In this document: one piece after another, positions 46,380 through 59,689 of the stretch
How the letters are laid out: each line of letters opens with the position of its first letter
Position numbering within the stretch: position 1 is the first letter of the stretch
Assembly: GCA_947650285.1 (NCBI GenBank)
Contig: CANTFL010000221.1
Location: 124,001 to 188,000, forward strand
Direction of reading: 5' to 3'
DNA from: Hyaloperonospora brassicae
Lineage: Eukaryota > Oomycota > Peronosporomycetes > Peronosporales > Peronosporaceae
DNA length: 64,000 nucleotides
The notes under the pieces: generated by a model
Database searches by the model: none
What the model was told of the DNA's origin: nothing
What the model saw: only the letters and a program-made list of their open reading frames with translations
Position numbers and translations under genes: made by a program

Positions 46380-49127
46380 CGACCCCATCCCCAATCACCC
46401 ATGCCTCATGACGTTCCAGCTATGCCATTCTTGAAAAGCGATCATATCTCGTTTCTAAGTTACGAAATAAGTAGCGTTCTTTGCTTTTAAGATCCAAGAA
46501 CCTGACGCCTAGGTTTATCGCAACCTTTTGCACTGCGACACGCGTTGTTGTCGCCAGAAGGACGGTGATGGTATCATTACATTGCGCTTTTAGTGCTTCA
46601 GCAGATTGCTGACTCCCTTTCAAAAGACACGCCGAGCATCGTATCCTGATGCTCCGAAATTAATTAAATCATCCGATGGTTAGTAGATATCCTTATAGTC
46701 GTTTTTACGACCAGCTAGACTGTCTTGAACAAATTTTCTGCGTTATGGATCACAGATATCTAAGAGTATTATCCCTGCTAGCCTTCACATCCCTGGGTAT
46801 CACAGAGCCTAATTTATCTCCAAGTAACGCGACCAACGGTCTAACTGGGAGTTGAATGTTTCTCGTGCCTTACCAAAATTCTGAAAATTGTAAAGGATTC
46901 GACTAATATGAGTCTAGAGCTGCTCGCGCAACTTTTACCCGGGACGTAGGTGCTTGTGCTTCCGAACGAATAGCAGTGATGGATTTCACGTTGTTGTTCA
47001 GCAACTTGAACTTCGGCTTCACTTCTACTTCATCATTGCCAAGGTCCATAGGTCCAAGTTTAACAAACGCTGAGGTGCTCATAGAGCTCTCTCGAGTGAA
47101 GGTTAGATGCACTCATTTACACCAAGCCTATAGAGCCTAAAGTTGTACTCCGCATACTTGCTATACCCACAGCCTTGTCAAACGTAGTGGGGTGAAAACG
47201 AAGACTTCAGTTCTGGCTTATTTATGAAAAATACCTTATGTGAGCACAGTCACATGGACTGCCTCTGAGAGATGGCGATATGCAGAGAATATGTAAGTGT
47301 TTCAACTTTCGTACATAGTAAATAGGTCGTGTCTGCCCTGACGGGTAGACAAGAAACGAAATCGAATGCATTATGCCTGGTTAGGCGGTGAAAATGTGCA
47401 AGAAGGCTGCTGCTTCAGCGTCTTCCATGTGCGAAGTGTGTCGTCGAAGGACGTGCTGTCTCAAGTCTCAATTATAAATCCCTTACATCGCGATTGTTGA
47501 CCGCCATCGAAACCCGTTGATACCTAGTTACGACCATGCTCAACTACATGGTCATATTTACCTCACAGATCTATATTACGATGTTCTCTCTAGTTACTAG
47601 AATAAGGTTAAAACTCTAACTTGATTGAACGAAGCTCGGATTTTTTTTGATACAGAGACAAAGCGTGTTGGCATTGACAATGCCATTTGGGCTTGGACGT
47701 GCCCTAAAAGGGCCGTTAAGTATTGCATAACGCCTACAGGACGTGCGTCTCATGTATCTATGCTTTATGCCAAAAGGAAAATCACAAAGTCGGGATCCAA
47801 ACGGTAAGTTAGATCATTAAGATATAATGTTTGGGACTCAGAGAGGGAAGTGTCTTGCTCCATTCCCACGATAGGGGTGAGAATTTACAGACTAAAACGC
47901 AAATTAACTAACAATACCATTACGTACATCGAAGCTGCTATAGCTTTTTGCTAGAGGAAGGCTATCTGCTAAATGAGTAAATAGGTTGTTTCAAAAGAGC
48001 AAGACTATGGGATTTATCAAGTTTAAAAGTTTAGGTCCTAGTTCAAGGGACCATATGACTCAACGAATTGACAGCACGAAGCAAAGGTAAAAAAACCGAT
48101 TTTTTTGCGACCTCGTTGGGTTTTTAATTTGACCTAAACAACCCCATTTTTGGACAAGGTATATTGAGCTTATTAATCACTTTTGTTGGGGTCGCATTCT
48201 TCATGTGATGGATAGTAATTCGTGGTCGGCATGTCGTGGAAGGCGTTCATATTGCTTTGAATAAGTAGAGCTTTAGACCGATGCCACGCTAGGTCATTTA
48301 CGAAGCTTTGAATGGGATATTGACAGAGTGAAGAAGTTGCTTTCCGATGAAGCGCTGGATGTTTCCATTGAAAAAAGATTGAGTGCCAGGGATTTCAATT
48401 TGACCATTGGGCACCATCCGTCAGCCAAAATTACAGTGGCGTCTTCGCCTTTTTAGTCAGCATTGGAAATTGAAATGATTTCGTAGCCACCACATGACAC
48501 GCCGAGATAAGATAGTCAGACAATATGGCGTACAAAGACATTCGTTTAGAGTCTTCAACGAGCGTGGTGTCATCAAGTGGATTATTTCAAAGATTATATT
48601 AGAATTAACGAAAACATTTGTGGCGGCAAGCCATCAACTATTAAAGAGGGGTCGAGAAGATAGTATAGACCGTGCGCTCCACCATACCATATTGGAAGCG
48701 AGAAGCCGCGAACTTTGCCAAATAGCCAAATAAAAAGAATCAAAAGGATTCTCCGCTCATCGTTCTATAAAATACCTTAAAAAGCCCGGTGCAAAAAAAC
48801 GCGTGATTCCACCCTTGGCATAAAGTGCTCAAATTCTACACCTTGAAAAACTTGAATCTTCCTAACGACCTAAGACCCTTTAACAAGATCCGTGTCTCTA
48901 ACAAAACAAAATAGGATTTGATCTGTATTTTGTTTTTTATGTGAAAGGACACCTCAATTTAAATGTACTTAATCTAGACACTAACGCCTTACATTAGTAT
49001 CTTTTAAACTATATGTATTATCTAATGACTGACACACGTCAGCCCTAACAAACTGATCGATGTTCTTATGTCGCTTTAAACGTATTATCATCCCAGGTGC
49101 GTATCACAAATGTTGTACCGGTTATCA
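46380..49127 (-). mobile_element. Gypsy relic related to element 1
   Basis: On the minus strand, from right to left: a worn LTR (about 48875-49127) with blocks GGACACCTCA, ACTTAATCTAGACACTAA and GACACACGTCAGCCC shared with 12590-12680; internal leader and gag sequence (AAGCGTGTTGGCATTG at 47660, compare 12040; TGCCTGGTTAGGCGG at 47375, compare 11750); gag end STSAFVKLGPMDLGNDEVEV (compare RTSAFCKAGLMDLSNAEDEV); and the post-protease AWLERHEAWVIGDG near 46390. The remainder of pol is lost or unrecognisable. Strong A+T drift. Confidence 0.8.
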
Positions 49128-50190
49128 ACCGACGTGTAAGACGCGTTGAACTCTTCGAGAGATGCCTGATTTTGACCAATGAATTTATGTCTGAATAAGT
49201 CTATATGTTGTAGACTTTATGTATACGGCGAAGAAGGCACCATCGTGTCGCTCGGTTGTTGTTATAAACCTGTGCTTTCGATAGAGACAAAATGTGGATT
49301 CAAAAACTCTATGTATCGCCGAAGATGCGTCATGTTCATTTTGCTTTCAAAATATCACGAATATCACCACACATTTTATGAAATCAGCGTATGGACCCAG
49401 GTCTCGTGGTCCCCTGTACATTTGTTCGTATATTATAAATCATTAAATTATTTTTTGAATTGTCAATTGTCCAATACAATACTTCTATTCTATGATGCAT
49501 GTTTTCCTATCTTTATTTTAAGATTAATAATTATGAACCCCAAATAGATCAATTCATTAATGAGATGATTCACGAATGCATATTGATATTATTATGGATA
49601 TGATTGATGTTAATATCGTAAGACGGGGCGCTTTGCCCTGGGTAGTATAAAAATATGTTCATGAGGCATCGAGACTGGTGTGCCAAGTTGGCACCATAAG
49701 CGGACTACCAAGTATATTTTGAGAATGATGTAGCGTATGTGCAAAGAACTGCAGAAGAGGGCAGTTTCAATTGTCGAAATTTCGAAGCGATTTGATTCAA
49801 TATGCATTTAAAAAACACGCTAGCATAATTAATATTGATGCCACGAGATGTACTAAAAGCCTGTATTGCCAATAAAATGTTTGTTATTTCAAGTAGTAAT
49901 GTCATTCTTTAGATCTATAGACGTCTAGAATAGCGCTCTTACCTTATAATAGAATAATAATAAACTACATTAAATGAAGAAACGGAATTCATACTATAAT
50001 CACGCACAACACTTAGGATTGCGCATAGAGTCATTAAAGCTCTATAAAGAGGACGGGAAGGTCCATCATAAATACAGATTGGCGCTATAGATGCCGTTGG
50101 GCAGCATTTGACAAGGCTTCATAGCAAAGAAACAATACAAATTTTCACTAAATACAGTTGACGGTCAAAAATTTGCACCTTTAGACCTTT
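49128..50190. other. AT-rich, no gene recognised
   Basis: A 122-codon plus frame (49179-49547) has no motif and an AT-driven composition (Ile, Tyr, Phe). Nothing else seen. Confidence 0.45.
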
Positions 50191-50198
50191 TGTTTAAG

Positions 50199-53100
50199 CA
50201 GTGATGTCAATTGACTGGTCGCATAACATAAGTGACCAAGGTCACTTGACCGTTCGGTAGACCATAAGTGACCATAAGTGACCACGACATATTCCAATCA
50301 CATATTCCTAAAAGACGGGGCTAAAAATGCATTTTAAAATAACATTATGATCAACGAAGGATTTTGGACGATATAGGCCTAGCTACTGCATCTACGACAG
50401 CACTTGGAGACCTGAAGACGTTTGGAGAATGGGTGCGACAATTTAGGACGGAGATTGATATAGGTTTGTCCCCTTTTATGAGTTGTTGTGCATATGCGTC
50501 TTTGTTATATAGAAGATACAAGATATAGCGAGGTGACTATCGGACTGGTGGTCAAGATGAACCATTTAGACGCAATTAAGGCTAATTAATTCGCAAGTTA
50601 CAACTGTAAGTGATGGAAGGTGATGTGTAACTGGCGAGAAGGGGTGCGATGTAGTATATGATTCGCTTGTGGTTCTATGATCTTGTGTATGTGCGCGTAA
50701 GTATCTAGTGAGTGTGCACATGAATTTTGCATAAGCAGATAAATCTAAGAAGCATTTACATCAATTTAAGAAGGGAGCAAGTGCCGTTGGGGTATGAAAA
50801 AATAAAAGATAAGGATTTCATCTAGCTGTATGCTAAATGAACCAATGTCCACTGTGATATATAGTTAATGCATTCCAAGGCCCAAGGTATGATGAATCGC
50901 AACAAGCTGATCAGTTTAATTTTTGAATTAGATTTACTACATCATTTTTCCTCTGTTTTCCCCAACCCATCTTTTATCTTTTAAGAGTTCCTTCAAACAT
51001 TAGGGGTGTTTGTCCCACCATTCTTCACTGTCATCGTTTGTCATGCTTCTACTTATAAATATACATATATTTGCCAGGATCTATAGCAAGCTGGCTACAA
51101 AAATATTCGGCCATTAAGCAACTTCAATAGCCGACAATACCAGTAACAGCTAGCTTCTGCATTATAACATGACAACAATAATCGTAACTAACGTTTACTA
51201 ACGAAAAATTTCAAAGCATCGCTACTTGGTAGACACGTCAACTTTTTTTATGGTTATGCATGTGGCACTTAAGCTAGTGTTGTGAACCATCTTCACTGCT
51301 CTTGATGCTTGCATCATCACAATCGCTATTCTCTTCTAAGGAAGAAATATCAGAATGCAAGCTTTATTATGCGACCGGGTCGTCTACGACAGAAGCTGCA
51401 GTCTGAGTACCGAGGTGATATCGCCGTCGTCTTCTATATTCTCTACATATTTCGTAATTAAGATCGCCAACTGTTCATAGTCTTGTCTCCCGTCAATTTT
51501 CACGAGATCTTAAGCTTCGACCTAGTTCTGATTTCTATATCCACCACTGTCTCTGATACAAATCTCTGCAGATGATACGACGACTATACTCTTCTCCTTT
51601 CGCGGTCGTAGAAAGCAGAGATTAGCCTTACTGTATCATTATATGCACTTGATGCTTTGCGTATTGATAATAACATATACAAATGTAACTGAACTTGATC
51701 GAGTGAGCAATTTCTTCTCTAAGTGTAGAAAAGCAAATTACTCCAATCGTTCATCACAGGCGCCTTATGATGTAAATGGACAAGAGCTTAATGTCAATCT
51801 ACATTAAAAAATAGACTTAGGTAGATTTAGCAATATAAATGAACAAATTTTAATTTCCTGTCTCGGCTAGGAATGTAAAATGGAGATAAATCTTGGTAGC
51901 AAAAGCTACCAATCTGCTTAAAAAATCCTCATATCTGGAGAAGGGTTCTCGATATCACGCCATATCTCAGAAACGGAAAATTATTTCCTTCAGCTCTGAA
52001 AACAAATTAACTGATTTGTGACCTTGTCGTAAAAATCCTCTTGTCCGTAAAATAACTGTATTAAAAAGCCCTTAGCATGCGCATACTATTTCGACGAAAA
52101 GCTCAGACCCATGTGGCAAGGATCCAACAAGTCTGCAAGAAAATCTTTATCGCAATGCATCATTTGGAGACGACAATCGAGCCTGGATTGTAGTAAATTT
52201 CCGTTGATCTTTCGGTCAATCATAATCATATTGTGCTTCTGTATCTAAGAGCCCTTCCTTTCTTCAATCAAAAAATATCATGAATAGTTCCAGTGCGGAT
52301 GCTCTTAATAACATATATTTATCTCCCAGCATGAGTACGTCACTTTGAAACCTATCGAGGATCTTGTTGTTCTTCTAGGCCTCGATAAATAATGGCAAGT
52401 ATCATATCTCGTTAGACTTCAATATTGAAAAAAAGATCTTGTCTCACGGGTAAGCGTTCCTTTCCCGTACTTCTTCACTAGCGACAAACACAAGGTCATT
52501 AAAGGCTAACCTTGCATTTGAACATCATCAACTATCCGAATGTGTAAACTTCATGGTATCACTTGGAATCTTTAAGGGTTTTCGAAAGTAAACGTTGCTT
52601 GCTGTCATGCACTTTTTAAAAATTGTCTTCGGGTGATAGTAACGTCAAAATTACTTCGTTACTTTTTGACATTTGTCGACCACTGAGATAAATGGATCAC
52701 ACCGTACAACGTCCTTGATACATAGATGCAAGATGTGCATCAGACAATGTAGGGCAATTAAAGCTGGATAATCGTTTTATAGTTCTCTACGTCCTTTTCA
52801 TTGCGGACGCGTTATCTGGTACTACAGCTGATATCCCACGGCTCGTAATATCAGTGTATTCGAACATTCCGCTCACGGCAATAATGCCTTCCTTTATGAT
52901 CGCGGCCGTATAATTTCCACTATGAGAACCATCTCCGATCTCCACAAACTTATATATAATCGACGTTGGAGTTGCAATTAGAATATTCACTACATGATTC
53001 TTTAGATGTTCGTCCAGCCGTCGCAAGTTATAGTATATGCTCCTGCAGGGCTGATTTTCAGGTAATGATGCTCCACAAATTGCTCGACCCTTTCAAACTC

Positions 53101-54035
53101 ATGATTCAAGAGGCGGTTGTAGAGAACACATAGAGATGGCATCTCATACGCCGGGCACATAGCGCTGTACAATTCCTTCAAAAACTCCAAACAAAATGTC
53201 GACAACAGCAAACCGCTGGCGTATACTGCTCAAGAATACGACCATCTAGATTTTTCTTCTCTTTTTAAGAAAAAGGGGTGCAATGCCTCTACGTTCACAT
53301 TGTTGCCGCCGTCCATGCGGCCTATGTAAAATTCCAAGAGGAATTTTACATTCCTCTGTAATCGTCTGAATCAAAGTCATCATCGCGCAGTTTTCTCAAA
53401 AAGAATGATTGTCCACCACAAAAAAAATCGAGATCATAAATAGTGCTGTTGTCGGATCGACCGACTCAACATTCGTAACCAGCTAACTCATTGGGTAAGA
53501 TTTCGGTAGCAAGAAGACGTCATAGAGCCTCTTTCTTGAACACAGCAGAACTATAGTCGCAGACTCTGGCGAGATGCAAAAACATGCGACTGGTCTTCCC
53601 ACCGTTGAAAACAATCCCGCAGAAGTAGCAACTGCCATTTCGAGAAGCAGATAAATTTGGTTTGAAGCGTGTCCAGGCCCATCCTCTAGAGCGAGTCATC
53701 AATAGGGTAGATGTGCGAGCCCTTATATGGCAGTAGCAATAACTTCGAAAGTAGCCTAAAAAAATCACCACTTGTTGTATCACGAAAATGATGAAAACAT
53801 CGACAAAAGTAGACAAAAATTCTGTCTGGTGAGAAGCATACATATGATTTTTTAGAGGTCAGAAACTGAAGCGGTTTTTTAAAATTAAAATATGTATGTC
53901 AGTCGTTTTAATTGCATTCAATTTTATGCTTCCTTTATGATAGGGTCATTCTCGATCACTTAAAATAAGTGACCAGGTCAATTAGCCGGTCAATAGACCT
54001 GTTTAATTGCCATCGGTCGGTCACTTACATCCCTG
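50199..54035 (-). mobile_element. decayed hAT transposon
   Basis: Left end CAGTGATGTCAATTGACTGG, right end (inverted) CAGGGATGTAAGTGACCGAC. Both carry the CAG.GATG start typical of hAT elements and have subterminal copies of AAGTGACC and GGTCA. The flanking 8-mers TGTTTAAG (50191-50198) and GGTATAAG (54036-54043) agree at six of eight positions, consistent with a worn 8-bp duplication. The minus strand carries a hAT transposase near the right end. Confidence 0.82.
52430..53843 (-). pseudogene. hAT transposase with BED zinc finger and DUF659-type core, broken
   Basis: The minus strand begins with a BED-type finger (RNGSCYFCGIVFNGGKTSRM, then FLHLARVC: CX2C..HX5C). Then, after frame changes, come AYEMPSLCVLYNRLLNHEFE, the core motif YTITCDGWTNI with the catalytic Asp, HVVNILIATPTSIIYKFVEI, AVVPDNASAMKR and ALHCLMHILHLCIKDVV. 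This order is that of hAT-like transposases seen widely in oomycetes. Frame changes and stops separate the parts, and the C-terminal dimerisation region was not found. Confidence 0.85.
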
Positions 54036-54043
54036 GGTATAAG

Positions 54044-57000
54044 ATATCTGTCTCCGCTATACGCAAAACCGTGGAAATACGAAAGGCAGAAAAAAACCAT
54101 CGTCGAAAGAGTATCGTTCATCGACATAATAGGACTAAGAATATCACCTAATCAACTGTCCGTTAGGTTTCAGTCAATCCGAAAGTTCCAAAACATCTAT
54201 ATTACTGTTGTTCTAGATTTTCGAGCAAATGTTTGGAAATGGTAAGTATCAATTCCGGTGAAGCAACTCTAAACCAGATGCCACATAGCAGTAGAAACAC
54301 TAGTAGTGATGAAAACGTCAGTAGTATCAGTAGGAGTAGAGATCGAAATTCGGTTTGCGAACCACGGACCTTACTATCATTAACTTTCCATTTTGCCATC
54401 AAGAAAACGACCGCAAATTCTAGACCTCAGACCGAGTGTTTCCACGTAATAATCTGTTGTATAGTAGCCTATATACGCGATGGAGTAATTGTATTGAGAG
54501 CATGCTCGTTTTATTTTCAGTTTATTTCCATACGTATTCATCCACGATGTAATTGATCCTCACGAATATCGATGTATTTGCATTGTGGGAAATTTGATAC
54601 AACCATCTTCTGTCCATCTCAAAATTCCACAAGCAATATTAGAGTTAGTTCTCCCACAGCTAGTAACTGTTTATCTCGTGTACATATAATGTCTCCAAAA
54701 TTCAGCGAGTGGTAAAATTAGCGATAAGGTGAAGTGGTTGATCAATTTAGGTCTCCAATTCTCGTATTTTACGTGCAGGCTCAGAATCATATTTACCCGC
54801 TACTTTGTAGAACAGGTCACGAAAATTCATCATATTTGTGAAGACATGATAACAAACAATTGGTACGGTAATTCACAAGTAGAGGCTCCATTTAAATAGT
54901 TGTTTGATAAGCTATACCTTCCTCGAGCTAAGATAAAGTTCGTCCTACTAAGCTCTCGAATCTCCAAGTTTTCGTCTCGTTCATGAACACAGTTGCGGAT
55001 AAAAACATTAACGATGTAAAAATTTATTGCCGTAAAACATTGAATAATAGTAGGTGAGCCTCTACGGCTACGAGAAAGTGACTGTAAAAATAGGCTATAT
55101 AGTATCTCTCGAATTCTATTAACATACACTTGTTTACGCATGGCAGCTCGCGTAATTTTTATCGCCAGCCCGAAGAGAAAACTATAATTAGATGTGAGCC
55201 GATTTGAAATAAGTACTTAATGTAACGCTGATATCAGAAAATAGTTTGAAATATCATATTACATAAATAGCCGCCAATGTATATTTCAACAGCCAGTTTT
55301 ATTCGTTAATATGCGCGGGTGTGTTGACTCATATTCTTACTGCGTTTTCGGCATTCGTTTTGGTGCAGGTCACCAGTTCTTGGGGCGCACTAATCAATCC
55401 GGGGCAAGAATTTATGGTTATAAAGCGTACCGTTATTGTTTCTTTTAAGTTAATGTTTTTGTTTTGCACATTCTATAATTACACGACTTTGCCTTATGTC
55501 GATATAATATATTGATAATATGATCAATATGAGCTACCATGAATGTATATAACATCCTACGAGTCCGTAATCATACGTTTCGTAACAACGTTGGACACAT
55601 GCCACAGCCTCTTATGACAAAATTGCGTCGACTTTATGAAAGCAAGCTTGGTGAAAGCCAATAGGATCATCATTATAGAAAAGCATCAACTAAAACCTTA
55701 AATATCCCCACATTCACCCATCAACAAATTTGCAACGCTGTCAAAACTTCTATTTGATACGTTGGGTAGATATTCTGCTGAGTGATTTCGCCAGGTCTCT
55801 ATTGAAGCCATTACGACTGTTCAGATTGGTGCCGTTATAGCTATACTTAAAAAACTTCGTCGGCCTTATGATCGAGATACTTCGGCTATCTCAAAATCAA
55901 TGAATATATAAATTACTCATATGGCAAGTAAGTTTGAGGTGTGCAATGTATAGGCGTCATAAGTTTGGTGACATTTGTAACGATAAAGAGATGATATGTG
56001 TATGATGTGTGAAGACGTATGCGGTGCACAGACGATTCATAGTTATTCAAATGACCGCAAGTGGTGATCAAAGAATCGATAAAAGTCACCGTTGAGGATA
56101 TAGTTGTATGATTTGAAACAATTATTGAAGTGTCTCACGAGGATATGCATAGGTAAACGCTTTTCTATATAACGTTAATTCATTAGTCATGATGTCGTAA
56201 CAATTAGATTATTTTGCCGCAGGCACAAAAACGTTTGGAATTGAAATAATTTAAGTTGATATAGTATACACGCAAACGACAATGCGTCTTGTCGAATTTC
56301 AACTAGGCACGCGGTTGCAACAACATTAGTCCAGTCTAGCGTCGGAGCCTAAGTGCTAGCTTTTTAGTTCCTTTTGTAAGCACAATTGACTCAAAGTTTA
56401 GGCATCCTACCAATTATTAATTTTTCAATCGATAATATACAAAGCCTTAATGAAGATATAGTAGTAGAGGGTCAGATTTCCCTTGGAGAATCCTATAACG
56501 CATAGGTACGAAATTTTACTGAGTTTCGATGTTGCTATCATTTAGATCTACAAGCGACAACTTATGTCTTCGAATACTACCTGTTCAGACTGTCACTCTC
56601 TCGATTTCTGCTCATTAAACGAGCATGCAAATCGGTAGATGTATGTTTTTACACTTGATAACTAGCGTTGTTTTCTTCAATACCAATCAAAAAGTGAGTT
56701 TGCGATGTCAATGTCGCTGGTTGTCGTACTCTAATAGCTGTAATTTCTAATATAGATATATATCAGATTACCTAAATACTATTTTAAAGCTCAAAAATTG
56801 AAACATTGGTGTTTCATCCCATCCGTAGTTGAGTTGCCATCCGACATTCTAACATGCATTTAAACAACGCGCATAATGTAATAGGCGTCTGATAATGTTG
56901 TTTGCAGCACAATCTCATTACAGTCTATAGAAAGTTGTCGCACAAACGACGCTGTTCTTATGGGTGTTTGGGTTCGATTTAGAAATTTTGCACAAATATA

Positions 57001-57269
57001 TTTAACGTATCATACACGTAACCGATGACTCTTGGACCGCTACCAACAAGTTATGTGACAAATATGATTTTAAAAATTCCTAACTGCCACTTATCGTCGA
57101 TATTTATCGCCAATTCAAGCTTTACTCTTCCATCTACCAGTTCCGTAAGGTTCGTGCTAACTTTTTTTGCAAAATCATGCACACTTTATTTCGCCCGTAT
57201 TCAGTCTTCAGCGGTACGAACGGAATAATTTATTACGTTTTTTGTTGTCCTTTGAAGTAAGCAGATATA
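54044..57269. other. AT-rich, no gene recognised
   Basis: Short AT-driven open frames only (up to about 107 codons). No motif, transposon end or RNA gene seen. Confidence 0.45.
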
Positions 57270-57733
57270 TACTTCTTCTCAGGGCTACAGAGCGACTCGA
57301 TGGACCGACAGAACGGAACGCTGAAAAAAATAAAATAGGCATTCATCTTTTATTTAAAATTAACAAACTAGTTCTACCAAATACCATAAACTTACCAAAA
57401 TTTGGAATGATGTGTTTGCATCAGATTACTATTTTAGAAGATACAATAGTTCCTTTTGCGTATTGCACTGCCAAGGCAATGCATACGAGATCGAGTTGTC
57501 CCGTAATTTGCGCACGCATCCTACATGTAATGTTGAGCTTCTCCGCCCGTACTATCAATACGGGGCCTTTTCCAAACACGGAGACAGCCAACGTGCTCAA
57601 GAATCCCCCAACATATTTGATGATCCCGGACCAGAATTTCGTGTTCATCTTCCAACAACGAAGTCTCGCGACAAGTCTCCTCTAGCTCTTCGCGCATGAC
57701 ACGACGTTCGCTTCTTCTTTAAACATAATTAAA

Positions 57734-59108
57734 TCAAAGTCTAATCGGTCTTTTACTTGATCGGTCTTTCACCCGATCGGTACCAAGACATTGCACGGTC
57801 GTGATAAAGTCATGACGGCGATAGTACTCGTGCTTCAAGTCCTTCCTTAACTCGGCAGGACGCAATAATAGTGTCATTAAATCTCCTGCAGGCCAGGAGG
57901 CTGAGCCGGACCTAGTATTTCCACCACCACCAGAGACCCTGGTAGAATTGCCGGTGGATGTTGCTTTAACGCAGGGGAATACCGTAATCCACCGTGTGAA
58001 GAACAAAAGGCGGAATAGTTACTCTGTCCGCCAACAAGGTTCTCTATCCTCTTATGATATGTGGGAGCCTTGGCCTTGGATTATGGCGGATGTTGAGGGT
58101 CTCGTCCGACAGCATGACGAGACACATTCGATGAGTACTCGTACCCAACGGTAAAAACGCGAGTGTGGCGCTTGTAGACGAATAGCAATCTTACGATCGC
58201 GTGAAGTATCTCAGCCGGTATGTGATACCTGCCTCAGAGATAACTAAGGGAAAACTTCTCTTTGAGCATGCTGTGAGCTATCAATACAACCCGCTCTAGA
58301 ATCACTACATGTGAGGCACGAATGCCTGGCTCACGCGATGGTACATGCAGCTGATAATTCTCATCGCTTGGCGTTCGTTTTTTTTATCTGGACGCGTACT
58401 GCCTTACGATCTTAGACCACGCTTTACACACACAATTATCGACATTTGAACGAAAGCGTTACACGCAGCCGAAAGAGATTTTAAATCAGGATTTCGGTTG
58501 ATATTGTACCATCGGTGATCGGGAAGAACATCGAGGTAAATTTTTTTACAGCACGAAAGTTGCTTGCGACGGAGGTCAAGCCATGAAGCTCGGTCACATC
58601 GAAAAATAGATTTCGGTAAAGCTGTCTTGCCTCGTGGGACAATCTATTGATGAGAACAGTTTGAGCAAACGCCACGGCTTAAGCTCATCACACTCCAACG
58701 TAGTGCAAAAAAAGTACTGACGATGGCGCGAGTCACCGTCAGTAAGTTCGTGCGAAGACGCACGAGTTGGCTGTATAACCAGTGTTCGTACTCACCACCA
58801 TACTATTTTTAAATTTTAAATAGAATTTGACGAATTTGCGCGTACGATCGGCAGTGAGTTTAAGGAAGACTCAGGAAGAGGTACCGCCGGTGATCGGGAT
58901 GCCTCGAATGCCGTTCCCGATTTAGACATGTCTAACTCGTCAGAGTAGATGACTCGAACTTCGAAGCCATCAGCCCGTGGTAAGTTAACGCGCACGCCTG
59001 CGGCAACAGATGCTACCGCCAAAGAAAAGCAGAAGAAGACGATTCGTCTACCGTGAAGTCTTGTGCAGCAATGTGCTGTGTAGACTTTGAGTCACCTCGC
59101 ATAGGCAT
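57734..59108 (-). pseudogene. antisense accessory gene in the relic, homologous to 13610-15213
   Basis: Starts at ATG 59108, 128 bp from the LTR (132 bp in element 2), with MPMRGDSKSTQ against MSMRGYSRHTE. Then EVRVIYSDELDMSKSG against IEVIYSGESDLSDSG, EASRSPAVP against EASRSPATP, DVTELHGLTSVASNFRA against DATELHGLDLSASNFRA, and IRASHVVILERVVL against FLASHKETLVRVVL. GRYHIPAEI and FVYKRHTRVFT follow, and the coiled coil is kept as AELRKDLKHEYYRRHDFIT against DELRDDLKQERDRRYALTD. Stops lie at other sites than in element 2. Matching residues with many third-base differences (for example ACC/ACT, CAT/CAC, CGT/CGC) argue that the antisense protein was real in the common ancestor. Confidence 0.78.
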
Positions 59109-59236
59109 GTTGACTTAGCGAGGCAAGGTCAAATATGAATGGATCTAACCAAATAAGTGCTTCTTGTCTCAATAATTTTAAACGAGTAGTTACCAAGTTT
59201 TGATCGTAACAATGTGACTATAAGTTGAGGGGGTTA

Positions 59237-59670
59237 TGTAATGCTAGTTACATGAAATGCTATTGTGCGGAACGGGAATAAAGAATATCAAGTCGAATAT
59301 TCTTCTAACAATGTCACTAACGATAGTGACATTGTTGAGGTTACCCAAAGGTTTAAATATTGGTTGATATTGTGATCATATTGACCCGCCAATCTGTACC
59401 TGACGCGCGCAATGGGTGACAAGTATACATTACCATTAGTTTAGTTTTATTAATATAATTAAATCAGTTCAAAACAGAATACAAGAGTTATGGGACTTTC
59501 TTGTATCGAATGTGAGTACTACGTTTGATACAATTGACTAGTTGACTTAGTTTTTCACGTCCTTCCTATGCGTTAGGCTTACAATTAGCAGGGCACTGAC
59601 ATTCACTGTTGTCCGTGAATTTGGCTCTCTACTGTAAATTCAGTGCAATATTAGCCGTGCCCCCGTTACA
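59237..59670 (+). repeat. 3' LTR of the relic
   Basis: 434 bp from TGTAATGC to CCCCGTTACA, preceded by a GAGGGGGTTA purine tract. It shares the GACGCGCGCAATGGGTGAC block and the ATATAATTAAATCAG block with the LTRs at 40130 and 62336. Confidence 0.88.
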
Positions 59671-59689
59671 ATATTACCTCCTTAAAATA

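Larger units (their letters stand above)
57270..59670 (+). mobile_element. 3' half of a Gypsy relic related to element 2
   Basis: On the plus strand: integrase C-terminus (LDGPTERNAEK, NKLVLPNTINLP, GNAYEIELSRNLRTHPTCNV), a linker, a chromodomain end (WEPWPWIMADVEGLVRQHDE) and then a 3' LTR. The minus strand carries the antisense gene. The left part of the element is missing. Orientation is opposite to element 2. Many lesions. Confidence 0.88.

Noticed and set aside
54233..54556. Plus frame sharing AATTCCGGTGAAGCA with 6556-6585 in element 1
   Set aside because: One 15-base match is expected by chance in a window of this size, and the flanks do not align.
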